A stretch of 64,000 nt of DNA from Myxococcaceae bacterium (lineage in GTDB: Bacteria; Myxococcota_A; Polyangia; Polyangiales; Ga0077539), in contig SCUS01000157.1 of the NCBI GenBank assembly GCA_004297725.1, forward strand, positions 1-64,000. Reading direction: 5' to 3'. The notes beneath the pieces were generated by a model. That model did not search any database and was not told the DNA's origin. It worked only from the letters and a program-made list of their open reading frames with translations. The translations under genes were made by a program, and so were the position numbers. Shown here in pieces: positions 1-8,800 of the stretch. Position 1 is the stretch's first letter. Every line of letters begins with the position of its first letter.

Positions 1-60
1 CACGGCCAGCAGCCCATAGACGAAGGCCTCGTGCAGTCGACTGCGGCCGCCCATCGTCAT
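1..60 (-). CDS. Partial membrane-type protein, N-terminus only
   Basis: Reading the complement from position 60 gives a start and about 20 residues (MTMGGRSRLHEAFVYGLLAV) before the window ends. The downstream residues are becoming hydrophobic, as in a permease or other membrane protein, but too little is present to name a family. The ATG overlaps the TGA of the cation transporter in an ATGA arrangement at 57-60, so the two are probably co-transcribed and translationally coupled. A second ATG at position 54 is possible. Confidence 0.5.
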   Translation of the reverse strand, partial: MTMGGRSRLHEAFVYGLLAV

Positions 61-965
61 GCCTCGTTGTCAGGCTCCACGAACTGCCACTTAACCTCTG
101 GACAGCGCGCGCGCACGCGGGCCTCCAGCTCGTTGATGGTGGCGATCAGCTCCGCCCCGGACAATCCATCCCTGGGGGTCACCTTCATGGCGAGCCACAC
201 CTCGCCCGGACCCTGCTGGAGCGTGACCAGCCTGAGCAGCGACACGAGCCGGTCATCCTCCGCGAGGCTCTCCCTCACATGGCGCTCGATCGAGGGGTCG
301 GCAGCCTCTCCCAGCAGCAGGGACTTCGTCTCCGTCGCCAGGAAGAGCGCCACCCCGATGAGGCACAGCCCCACCGAGATGCTCCCGAGCCCGTCCCAGA
401 CGCCGTTGTGGGTGGTCCAGGCGATGAACAGGAAGACCGCCGCCAGGGCGAGTCCCACGACCGCCGCGAAGTTCTCTCCGGTGACCACGATGAGGTCGGC
501 GTTCTTGGTGTCGCGCAGCCGCGCCGCGAGGCTCCCATCGCCGCCGAGCTTCTTTACCTCCGCGAGGCACTGGGCGAGCGAGGCGCCTTCGAGCGCGAGC
601 GCCAGCCCGAGCACCAGGAAGGCCCAGCCCACCCGCTCGACGGGCTCGGGGTGCATCACCTTGTGGACGCCCTCGTAGATCGCGACGATGCCGCCGCCGA
701 AGAAGAGCATCAGCGCGACGAGGAAGCTCCAGAGGTACGACTCCCGCCCGTGGCCCATCGGGTGGGAGGCCGACGCCGGGCGCTGCGCCTGGCGGTTGCC
801 GATGAGCAGCAGCACCTGGTTGGCGCAGTCGGAGAAGGAGTGCAGCGCCTCGGCCAGCATCGAGCCCGACCCGGTGACCAGCGCGGCGGCGGTCTTGGCG
901 AGCGCGATGCCGACGTTGGCTGCCAGGGAGGTGAGAATGACCTTGGTGCTGCCGCCGTGTGCCAT
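57..965 (-). CDS. Cation diffusion facilitator (CDF) family metal transporter
   Basis: A 302-residue inner-membrane exporter, probably of zinc, iron or another divalent cation in exchange for protons. The N-terminus (MAHGGSTKVILTSLAANVG) runs into a membrane segment. Next come the family hallmark of small residues and acids (SGSMLAEALHSFSDCANQ), a HPMGHGRE motif after the second helix, further hydrophobic helices, and a short C-terminal cytoplasmic domain from about residue 220. I place the start at the ATG at 965, because upstream sequence in this frame is low-complexity antisense of the neighbouring lipoprotein. Length matches ordinary CDF proteins. The metal cannot be assigned from sequence alone. 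Confidence 0.9.
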   Translation of the reverse strand: MAHGGSTKVILTSLAANVGIALAKTAAALVTGSGSMLAEALHSFSDCANQVLLLIGNRQAQRPASASHPMGHGRESYLWSFLVALMLFFGGGIVAIYEGVHKVMHPEPVERVGWAFLVLGLALALEGASLAQCLAEVKKLGGDGSLAARLRDTKNADLIVVTGENFAAVVGLALAAVFLFIAWTTHNGVWDGLGSISVGLCLIGVALFLATETKSLLLGEAADPSIERHVRESLAEDDRLVSLLRLVTLQQGPGEVWLAMKVTPRDGLSGAELIATINELEARVRARCPEVKWQFVEPDNEA

Positions 966-1056
966 GACGGCCGCGACACTAGCAGACCGCGCCGACGGGC
1001 CAACAGACCGCGCGGTGACCCGGCCACCCGCTCCGTGATAGCCCAGTAGGGGAACC

Positions 1057-2268
1057 ATGAAGAAATCGCAGCGATCCCGATGGGCGTACGCGTGGATGTT
1101 GGCCGCCCTGGCGGTCTCGGGTTGCAGCGACGACAACCCCACCGTCGTCGGCCCGATGTGCTTCCCAGAGTGCCGCGCGGGGACGGTGTGCTCTCCGTCC
1201 GGAACCTGCGTGAGCGCATGCAACCCTGCCTGCGGCGCGACGGAGACCTGCGTGGGCTCCGGGGCGACCGCCCGCTGCGTGGCCGGCGGCGCCGACAGCG
1301 GCGTGGGCACCGACCTCGGTCCGATCGGCGGCGACGCGTCCCCGACGGACACGGGCACGATCGATGACACCGCCACGGTCTCGGACACGGGTCTCCCCAC
1401 GGACCTCCCCGCGGGCACGGACGCGGGCCCGACGGACGCCGGAGCGCCGCCCACCGACGTCGTCGCCGCCGACGGCTTCTCCCCCCCGATGAACTGCGGA
1501 ATGCCCGGACAGACCTGCTGCATCGGGCGAGGCTGTTACGGGGGCGGGTATTGCGAGGCAGGCACCTGCCGCGCTCCTTCGGTGCGTGACATGGGCGAGT
1601 GCAGCCGCGCGGACGAGTGCCCGTCGGGCCAGTCCTGCGGCGGTCCCTTCGTGTGCGGCGGCGGCCCCGATGCTGGGGTGAACGACGCGGGCGCCATCCT
1701 CCCGCGGCGCTGCTTCCACTGCGAGGCCCCTCCTGGCGCGGCGGCCTTCGGCGCGGCCTGCAGCAACGGCGGCGACTGCCAGAGCGGCGTGTGCTCCAAC
1801 AGCCGCTGCACCCTCGCCTGCCCCATCGGCGACGCGGGCGACGCCTTCTGCCGCACGCGCGGCGCGCTCCAGCGCTGCGTCAACGTGTTCTTCGCGCCGG
1901 TGTCCATGGGTCCGCTCACGACCCTCGGCGTGTGCGCGCCCTCGTGCACCCGAGACGCCGACTGCCCGGCCGACACGGCCTGCGTCCCCCGCCTCAACTA
2001 CTTCGCCGACCGGATGGACTTCGTCTGCGCGCCGCCTCCCGCCACGGCCACCGCCCGCATCGGCGAGGCGTGCAACCCCACCGGCGCCAACACCTGCCGC
2101 AACGTCCTGTGCGTGGGCACCTCCGCGACGGCGGGCTACTGCACCGCGCCCTGCACCGTCGACACCGACTGCCCCGCCGCGGCGCCGTCCTGCGCCCCGA
2201 TCACGTACTCGCGTCCCAGCGGCGCGGGGCAGCCCTCCCGGGGCTGCGGCCCCCGCCCGAGCACCTGA
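1057..2268 (+). CDS. Cys-rich lipoprotein
   Basis: A 403-residue predicted lipoprotein: a basic N-terminus, a hydrophobic stretch and the lipobox AVSGC near residues 19-23. A short Cys-rich segment follows, then a long Asp/Thr/Ala/Pro tether (about residues 80-145), then a C-terminal half with more than twenty cysteines spaced like small disulfide-bonded modules (CxxGxxC, CxxDxxC patterns). This architecture recurs in this window at 21382, 30076, 35451, 41784, 54606 and 60365 and is common in myxobacterial surface proteins. No catalytic motif is visible. It is transcribed away from the transporter and converges on gltG. Function unknown; outer-membrane or surface location is inferred. Confidence 0.8.
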   Translation: MKKSQRSRWAYAWMLAALAVSGCSDDNPTVVGPMCFPECRAGTVCSPSGTCVSACNPACGATETCVGSGATARCVAGGADSGVGTDLGPIGGDASPTDTGTIDDTATVSDTGLPTDLPAGTDAGPTDAGAPPTDVVAADGFSPPMNCGMPGQTCCIGRGCYGGGYCEAGTCRAPSVRDMGECSRADECPSGQSCGGPFVCGGGPDAGVNDAGAILPRRCFHCEAPPGAAAFGAACSNGGDCQSGVCSNSRCTLACPIGDAGDAFCRTRGALQRCVNVFFAPVSMGPLTTLGVCAPSCTRDADCPADTACVPRLNYFADRMDFVCAPPPATATARIGEACNPTGANTCRNVLCVGTSATAGYCTAPCTVDTDCPAAAPSCAPITYSRPSGAGQPSRGCGPRPST

Positions 2269-2296
2269 GCCCACGTACCCTGCCGGGTAGAACGGC

Positions 2297-2340
2297 GACG
2301 CCCCGGGAGGGAGGCTCTCGACCTCTCCTCTCGGGGCGTC
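2297..2340. terminator. Bidirectional hairpin between convergent genes
   Basis: GACGCCCCG (2297-2305) is an exact inverted repeat of CGGGGCGTC (2332-2340), and the inner sequence GAGGGAGG pairs with CCTCTCCTC with one bulge. It lies between the stop of the + strand lipoprotein (2268) and the stop of the minus-strand gltG (2363). No T-run follows on either side, so it may be a strong hairpin aiding Rho-type or bidirectional termination rather than a classical intrinsic terminator. Confidence 0.6.
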
Positions 2341-2362
2341 ACTCCGTCGCCGTATCGGACGA

Positions 2363-3856
2363 TCAGCTACCCGGCGAGAACGTGAACGGGAAGCTGAAGT
2401 CCACGCTGCCGCCCTCGGGTACAGGGAACACCAGGCCCCGCAGGCGCCCGCTGACGCACGACCCGACCGCGGGCGCGGCCGAGGCCAGCGGACCACCGCC
2501 GGAGATGCGGGTGATACGGCCGCTGGCGCCGATGGTGAAGTTCATCTCGAGGCGGCCCGAGAGGGTGGGGTTGTTGCGAAGCTCGCGCTCGTAGCAGGCC
2601 CGGATGCCGCCGAGCTGCCCGCGGATGATGCGGGCGACCGCGTTGGCGTCGACCTGGCCCTCGCCACCCGTCGAGTCGCCGCCGCCCATGTCCGCGCTGC
2701 CGCGGATCACGCGCTCGCGCACGATCTCCTGCCCGCTGCCGATCTGGTTGCCGCTCGAGGCGACCGCGCCGCCCTGGCCGAGGCCGCGACCGCCGAGTCC
2801 GCCGCCTCCGGCCGAAGCGATGCCGCCGCGACGGACGCCGACCTGACCGCTGGCGGCGGAGATGCCTCCGACGTTGGCGAGGTCGCGCTCGGTGCCCGCC
2901 ATGAGACCGCCCTGGTTGAGGGCGTCGCGGGCGCTGCCGCGGCCGGTGTCGTTGGCGCCGGTGAGCGCCGCGAACTCCGCGCTGTTGTTGAGCGCCGAGA
3001 GCGCCGCGTCGACGGCCCGGTTGGCCGCCGCAGCCGCCGCTTCTCCGCGACGCTCGGCCGCAGCCTGACGGGTGGCCTCACGCTCGGCCGGACCGGGGGT
3101 GGGACGGCGCTCGGTAGGAGCCGCCGCGGGCGTGTTGGAGGGGGTGTTGGCCGCCGTGTCCGCGGAGGGCGCCTCGGCCTGCGGCTCGGGCTCGTCGACC
3201 GGGGGCGGGGTCGCGAGGAGCCGGACGAGCCGGGAGTCATCGAGGGAGAGCTCGTCGTCGACGATGGGGTCGTAGACGTACTCGACGTACGCGATGCTCG
3301 CGATGGCCAGCACCAGGAAGGCCGAGAAGCAGGCGTTGTAGGTCCAGTCGATGTTCTTGACCCAGCCCGCGCGGATGGCCGCCGGGAGCTGCGGCTTCGG
3401 CTGCGGCGGCGGCGGGACCACGAACTGGAACAGGAACATCACCCCGCCCAGCTGGATCTTGCCGCGCGAGGTCTCGGCGAGCGCCACCTGCCAGCCGGTG
3501 GGGCCCTTCTTGACCCCGGGGCTGCTCCGCAGATCGGCGAGCTTCTTGATGCCCTCCGGGAGCGCGAGTTGCCCCTCCATCTTCTCCGTGAAGTTGAGCA
3601 GGTACTGGCCGCCGACCATGGAGAAGAGCTCGAAGGTCGACGGGAGCTCCGAGGACGCCACCGTGAAGGTGTTGCGCTCGGTGGTGCCAACGCTGACCGA
3701 ACCCCGGTCGCGGATGATCCTCTCCTCGGACATCCGGGTGCCCTGCATCACGCCGATGCGCAGCACCTTGGGGCCCGTGGCCACCTTCTGTGCGGCCATC
3801 GCCTGGGTCATCGCGCCGGGCTTTCCTCCGCGCGGCGGTTGTGTCTGCTGGGCCAT
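2363..3856 (-). CDS. gltG: GltG-like gliding-motility protein (FHA-like domain, TM, TonB-like C-terminus)
   Basis: A 497-residue single-pass inner-membrane protein. Residues about 28-148 form a beta-rich cytoplasmic domain (KVLRIGVMQGTRM, then SVGTTERNTF) resembling the N-terminal FHA-like region of Myxococcus GltG. A membrane helix follows near residue 175-192, then a long Pro/Ala/Glu and Gly-rich periplasmic linker, and an AgmX/PglI (TonB-like) C-terminal domain from about residue 400 (IRACYERELRNNP is diagnostic). In the Agl-Glt machine, GltG-type proteins link the cytoplasmic side to the outer envelope. I chose the ATG at 3856 because GGAGG lies 8 nt upstream of it; the ATG at 3862 has only 2 nt spacing. 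It follows the gltF-like gene by about 85 nt and is last in the operon. Confidence 0.75.
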   Translation of the reverse strand: MAQQTQPPRGGKPGAMTQAMAAQKVATGPKVLRIGVMQGTRMSEERIIRDRGSVSVGTTERNTFTVASSELPSTFELFSMVGGQYLLNFTEKMEGQLALPEGIKKLADLRSSPGVKKGPTGWQVALAETSRGKIQLGGVMFLFQFVVPPPPQPKPQLPAAIRAGWVKNIDWTYNACFSAFLVLAIASIAYVEYVYDPIVDDELSLDDSRLVRLLATPPPVDEPEPQAEAPSADTAANTPSNTPAAAPTERRPTPGPAEREATRQAAAERRGEAAAAAANRAVDAALSALNNSAEFAALTGANDTGRGSARDALNQGGLMAGTERDLANVGGISAASGQVGVRRGGIASAGGGGLGGRGLGQGGAVASSGNQIGSGQEIVRERVIRGSADMGGGDSTGGEGQVDANAVARIIRGQLGGIRACYERELRNNPTLSGRLEMNFTIGASGRITRISGGGPLASAAPAVGSCVSGRLRGLVFPVPEGGSVDFSFPFTFSPGS

Positions 3857-3941
3857 CGTCATCGCCTCCGTACTGGAAATCTATCACCGACTCTGACCGC
3901 GACCGAAGCGGAAGGTTCCCCGTGCGGGGGGAAGTCGCTGG

Positions 3942-4286
3942 TCAGAAGGGCGCCCGCCGCACCGCGTCTACGATCTCGCGAATGAAGTGGATGGGCGCCT
4001 CGAAGTACGAATACCCAAGGCTCGAACGGCCCGACACCGAGAACGCGTAGGGGCGCTGGATCTCCCCGCGGACCTCGATGGTCGTACTCGCCACATAGAC
4101 GCGGCGACCGTTCTCGGTGCGCACCGTCGCGGCCATCTCCTCGTTGGCTGGCGGCGTGCCCGCATCCGTCGGCGGGACCTGCGCTGCGGCCTCGCCGCAC
4201 CACAGCGCCGCCGCCCCGAGCACCGCGACGACCGACATGACCGCTCGAGCTGATCTACGCATGGGGAACCTCACAAAGGCTATCAT
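3942..4286 (-). CDS. gltF: Small secreted protein at the gltF position
   Basis: A 114-residue protein with an N-terminal signal sequence (RRSARAVM, then a hydrophobic run ending AAAQ) and a short periplasmic domain that is beta-strand rich. The first ATG (4286) overlaps the gltE stop as ATGA, matching every other junction in this operon. A second ATG at 4262, with GAGG 6 nt upstream, would give a more typical signal peptide. Position between a gltE-like and a gltG-like gene, and small size, match gltF of Myxococcus xanthus. I rely on synteny more than on sequence, so the name is provisional. Function within the Glt complex is not known from sequence. Confidence 0.6.
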   Translation of the reverse strand: MIAFVRFPMRRSARAVMSVVAVLGAAALWCGEAAAQVPPTDAGTPPANEEMAATVRTENGRRVYVASTTIEVRGEIQRPYAFSVSGRSSLGYSYFEAPIHFIREIVDAVRRAPF

Positions 4287-5839
4287 GGCGCCGTCCCCCC
4301 AGCCCCACCCGGCGCTCCCTCAGCGGGAGTCGCGGGAGCGGAGGTCGCGGGAGCGGGAGCCGCGGGAGCGGGAGCCGCGGGAGCGGGAGCCGCAGGGGTC
4401 GGGGCCGCGGCTGGCGTGGCGGAGGTGCGGCGGGCGGCGGCCTGGGCACGCTGCAACGCGCGGTTCGCGCGCTCAAGGGCCTGAGGGAGGCGCGTGAGCT
4501 GCCCGTCGACGTCCTCGCGCCGGGGATGCGACGCGTACTGCGCGCCCAGCGCATCGCGGAACCGGGTGAACGCCGCCTGCGCCTGCTGGAGCAGGGTCAC
4601 CTTGCGCTGTAGCGCGTCGACCGCGGTGCCAGTCACGTCCCTCGCCTGGTCGGCGTAGAGGCGCCCGGTGTTGTAGTGAACCTCCAGCAGCGAGCCATCG
4701 AGCTGCTGCGCCCGCTGGAACTCCTGCATCGCCCGGTCGTACTGACGCGTCGCGCGGAGTGCATCGCCGAGGTTGAGGTGCGCCTTGGCCCAGTTGGGCG
4801 CGAGCGCCACCGTCGAGCTGAGGTTGGACACCGCCTGCTCGTAGTTGCCCGCGTTGAGAAACTGCACCCCGAGGTTGTTGCGTGCCTCGACGAACTCGGG
4901 GGCAAGCTGCACCGCCCGCTCGAAGGACTGGATCGCCGCCGGCACGTTGCGCTCGATCTCGATCTGGAGCAGCCCGCGAAGGTGCTGGACCTCGGGGTTG
5001 CTGGCGCCGGCGCCGTTGTTCTGGTGGTTGGGGTCGGCGCCGTTGATGAGGTCGTTGACGATGTACAGCGCGAGGTCGCCGTGGCCCTGCGCGCGGTACG
5101 CCTCGGCCACCGCGAGCCGCGCTGCGACGCTGCGCTCGTCGAAGCGCAGCACCTGCCGCGCCTCCTCGATGGCGTCCGTGGCTCGGTTGTTCAGCACCAG
5201 CAGCCGCGCGTACTCCGCGCGGATCAGCGCGTTGCGGGGATTGGCGCGCGCCACCGCCGCCGCGAAGGAGACGGCCTCCGGGATGCGCCGCTGACGGACC
5301 AGCATGCGGGCCCTCCCGACGACCGCGGGGTCGTAGTCAGGCTGCATGGCCAGCGCGCGGGTGTAGAGCCCGTCCGCCGCGCCGTCGTTGCCCTGGCGCT
5401 CGGCGACGACCGCGGCGTTGTACGCGGCCTGCGCGGCCCGGGGCTCCTCGCTCATGGTCGACTGAAAGGCCTGCATCGCCTGCTCGAGCTGACCGGCTCG
5501 GGCGGCCTGGAGGCCCTGCTCGAAGGAGCTTCGCGCCGACCCGGAGAGCGTCACCCGGGAGCTGGCGCTCGCCGTCCCCTGGGCCGAGGGGGCGGGCGTC
5601 TCGGGCGCCGGCGTCACGGGGGCGGCGGGGGTCGGCGCAGGCGGAGTGGTCTGCGCGGTCGTCGACTCGGCCAGGCCCGCGTCCGGGGTGGACGCGGTCG
5701 TGTCGCCGCCGGAGCTCGACTGCGGCCGCGGGGGAGTCGTCGTCTCGTTGGAAGACGAGCACGCGTTGGCCGTCAGGCTCAGCAGGATCGCCAGGACCGC
5801 GGTGGTGGAGGGAGTGGAGCGCATCGTTCCTCTGATCAT
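4283..5839 (-). CDS. gltE: GltE-like TPR lipoprotein
   Basis: A 518-residue lipoprotein with a hydrophobic N-terminus ending LTANAC (lipid attachment at about Cys27), a Thr/Pro/Ala-rich tether, then an array of tetratricopeptide repeats over residues about 100-440. Canonical TPR patterns include VEARNNLGVQFLNAGNYEQA and WAKAHLNLGDALRATRQYDR. The C-terminus is a Pro/Ala tail encoded by 15-bp tandem repeats. This is the architecture of adventurous gliding motility TPR lipoprotein GltE, which is tied to the outer membrane. Starts at 5839 (in the 4-nt overlap with gltD) and 5824 (with GAGGAA upstream) are both usable. Co-transcription with gltD and the gltF-like gene is strongly indicated. Confidence 0.75.
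   Translation of the reverse strand: MIRGTMRSTPSTTAVLAILLSLTANACSSSNETTTPPRPQSSSGGDTTASTPDAGLAESTTAQTTPPAPTPAAPVTPAPETPAPSAQGTASASSRVTLSGSARSSFEQGLQAARAGQLEQAMQAFQSTMSEEPRAAQAAYNAAVVAERQGNDGAADGLYTRALAMQPDYDPAVVGRARMLVRQRRIPEAVSFAAAVARANPRNALIRAEYARLLVLNNRATDAIEEARQVLRFDERSVAARLAVAEAYRAQGHGDLALYIVNDLINGADPNHQNNGAGASNPEVQHLRGLLQIEIERNVPAAIQSFERAVQLAPEFVEARNNLGVQFLNAGNYEQAVSNLSSTVALAPNWAKAHLNLGDALRATRQYDRAMQEFQRAQQLDGSLLEVHYNTGRLYADQARDVTGTAVDALQRKVTLLQQAQAAFTRFRDALGAQYASHPRREDVDGQLTRLPQALERANRALQRAQAAARRTSATPAAAPTPAAPAPAAPAPAAPAPATSAPATPAEGAPGGAGGTAP
4331..4390. repeat. 15-bp tandem repeat, four units
   Basis: Four head-to-tail copies of a 15-bp unit (CGCGGGAGCGGGAGC; the first copy ends GGAGGT) encode a PAAPA-type repeat in the gltE C-terminal tail. 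Three copies are identical. Such a repeat can change copy number by slippage in 5-codon steps without breaking the frame. Confidence 0.85.
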
Positions 5840-8800
5840 TCGCTGACGAGACCGGGACCGGCGAGCGGAGTGCTCTGGGTGACGGTAGCGCCGGGCGCCT
5901 CGCCGTCGAACATCCCGCTGCGGTACTCGAACACCCGCTGCTGGGTGAGCGCGGAGTCCACCAGCGGACGGTTCTCGTCGAGCCGCATGTGCTCCAGGGC
6001 GCGCGCGGCGTAGGGGGTCGGGATGTTCTGGTTACGGGACGTGTAGACCGCCGTGCCGTAGTTGATGATCGCGAGCTTGCGCTCCGCCTCGGCCTCGGCG
6101 TCGAAGCTGGCCTGCACCGTCGCCTGCCGCTCCTGCTCCTGCTGGTCGATGCGATCGCGCCCCGCCTGCACCTGGTCGAGGATCTCCTGCCGACGGGCGT
6201 TGTCCTCCGGCAGCCGCTCCGCCGCCGCCTGCGCGCGGTCGAGCTGCGCCCGCGCCGCCGCGAGCCGTCGCTCCTCGTCGCGCGAAGCCACGAGCAGGGT
6301 CGCCACGCGGGCCTCCTGCGTCGCGAGGTACTCGTGCGCCTCACCCTGACGGGTCAGCGCACCGATCGAGTACTCGCCGCCGCGCAGCGACACGACCTCG
6401 CGCGCCGAGGCGTCGATGGTACGCAGCTGCTCCTTGAAGCGATCGATCTGCTGGCGCAGCGCCGCCGCGTCGCCGCGCTGGAACTGCACCTGCGTGAACT
6501 GGTTGACCTGATCGTCGAGGTCACGGAACAGCGCCTCCGCCGCCCACGCCGCCGCGGGCGAGCCCGGCTGCTGACCGGAGCTGCGGAACACCGTCACGAC
6601 CTCGCGCAGGGCCGCGCGGTAGTTGCGGTCGTTGCCGAGGCTACGGTGGGTCAGCGCGATGTCGTACTGCGCGCGCACCCTGAACTGGGCCGTATCGGCG
6701 CTCGTCGGGGTCCGGCGCAGGTAGTCCTGGAGCGAGGTCAGGGCGACCGCCCAGTTGGACGCCTTGAAGGGCATCTCCGCCGCGCGGAACTCGGCCTCCG
6801 CGCGCTCTCGACCGGCCTCTGCCCGGGGGGCGAAGGCGATCCAGGCGGCGCGGGCTGCGTCCCAGCGGCCGAGGTTGGTGTTGATCAGCGCGATGGACGC
6901 GAGCGAGTCGTGAACGTGGCTCGCGTGATCCGCCGCGTTGGCGAAGCGGTTGTCCGAGACGACGTTGTTGTAATAGCGGATGGAGCTGTCGAAATCGAAG
7001 ATGCGCTCCAGGTTCACCGCGGCGCGGAAGTTCGACACCTCGAGGATGTTCACGCGCTGGGTGAGCGCCTCGCCGGTGAGCTCGTGCCCAGCAGTGTCCT
7101 GGGTGGAGTTGAAGTCCCGGGTGATCCGCTGGTAGGTCTGCGTCGCCGTGTCGAAGCGCCCCGTGCGCTCATAGGAGAGCGCGACGTAGTAGGTCGCCAG
7201 AGCGGCCTGCGGGTGGTTGCGGTTGCTGCTGACCGCCTCCTCCATCTCATGAGCTGCGCGCTCATAGAGAGCGCCGGCCTCGCTCGGCGTGGCGCGCTCG
7301 GCCTGACGGAAGAGGTCCATCGCGTGACGGAACCTCGCGTCGGTGAGGATCGCCTCGAGCCGCGCGCCGCCGGTGCCGCCGACGCCCTCGCATCGCCGCT
7401 CCTGCTGCTCGCGAGCGAGCGTCTCGAGCTCGTCCTGGCGCCCCTGGAGGACGTAGAGGTTGTTGAGGTCGTCGAAGGACGCCCCGGCCACCGTCGCATC
7501 CGAGCAGTACGCCTGCAGGATCTGACGGTAGAGGGCCTCGGCCTCCCGAGCGTGGCCGTAGCGCAGCAAGGTGCGCGCGTTGAGGTAGGCGAACTTCGGC
7601 CGGAACGGCGGATTGTTCTCAGGGTGCTCGGCGTCGACGGTCACCACGTCGGCGAGCGCCGAGGCGGTGTCGAGGTTCACCGGGACGCGGTTGGAGTACG
7701 CGATGCGCACCGCCATCAGAGACGCCACCGGCTCGGGGATGTTGAGCTCGTTCACGGTGGTACCGGTCGCCGGGGGCGCCGTGCAGGTGGTCACCTGCTC
7801 GTCGGTCAGGAGCCGTGAACCCCCCTCGTCCGTCAGCTCCGTAGCGGGGATGCCGGCTCGCAGCGCGAGGCACGGATCGAAGGCGCGCCGCTGCGCCTGG
7901 AGGCGGATGAAGGCCTCCTGGGACTTCACGGCCATGTACGCCGAGGCCACGAGGAACTGGTCGTTCTCGTTGGACTCGCGCACGTCCGAGTAGGCCCGCG
8001 AGGCCTCCTGGTAGTTGCGCGACCAGAACAGCGCGTCAGCCCGGTTGTACCGGAACTCATACGCCGCCTCATCGTTGGGATAGTTCTCGACGAACTGGGT
8101 ATAGGCCCGCACCGCGGCCTGGTACTCGACGTCCGCCTGGCGGAGCCGATCGAGCGCGTCGGCCTGCGACTGCGCCTGCTCGGCGCCGGTCTGCCGGGTG
8201 GCGGCCACGGCGAGCTCGCGACCGCGCTGGCGAAGCTGCCCCGCGGCCTGGTGATGCTGGAGCGCCGTGTCGTGCAGCGAGTTGCGCGCGACCGTGTCGG
8301 CGTAGCGCTGGGCGTCGGGGTGGTTGTTGTTGGCGTTCCACCACGCGCTGCCCTCGGTGTAGCGCCCGAGGCCGCCGCGGGCGTCGATCGCCTGGTCGAA
8401 GCGGCGCTGGCGCTCGTACGAGATCGCGATGCTCTCGGCCACCCGCGGCGCCCGCTCGTGCAGCGGATACAGCGCGAGGAAGAGCCGGTAGAGCGTGATC
8501 GCCTCGTAGTACTTCGTCTGCTGGAAGTAGTCGTTGGCGAGCTCGAGGTACGCCTCCGGCGTCCACGGCCGGTCTTGCGGGATGTACGTCGGGCGACCCG
8601 GCACCGGCACCGCGCGCTGAGCGGCCTGACCCTCGCGGGCGGCTGCGATCTGCGCCGGATCGGCGGGCGAGGTCATGCGCAGGATGCCCGCGCAGTCGAA
8701 GGGACGCGCCGCGTCGGCGGGCGGCTGCGCGACCTGGTCGACGAGCCCCTGACAACGGTTGACGTCGTCCCCGGGCCCGGAGCCCCAGTCGCTCTCCGAG

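Noticed and set aside
4331..4390. CRISPR-like repeat
   Set aside because: 15-bp units without spacers inside a coding sequence; they encode a Pro/Ala tail. No CRISPR array is visible in the window.
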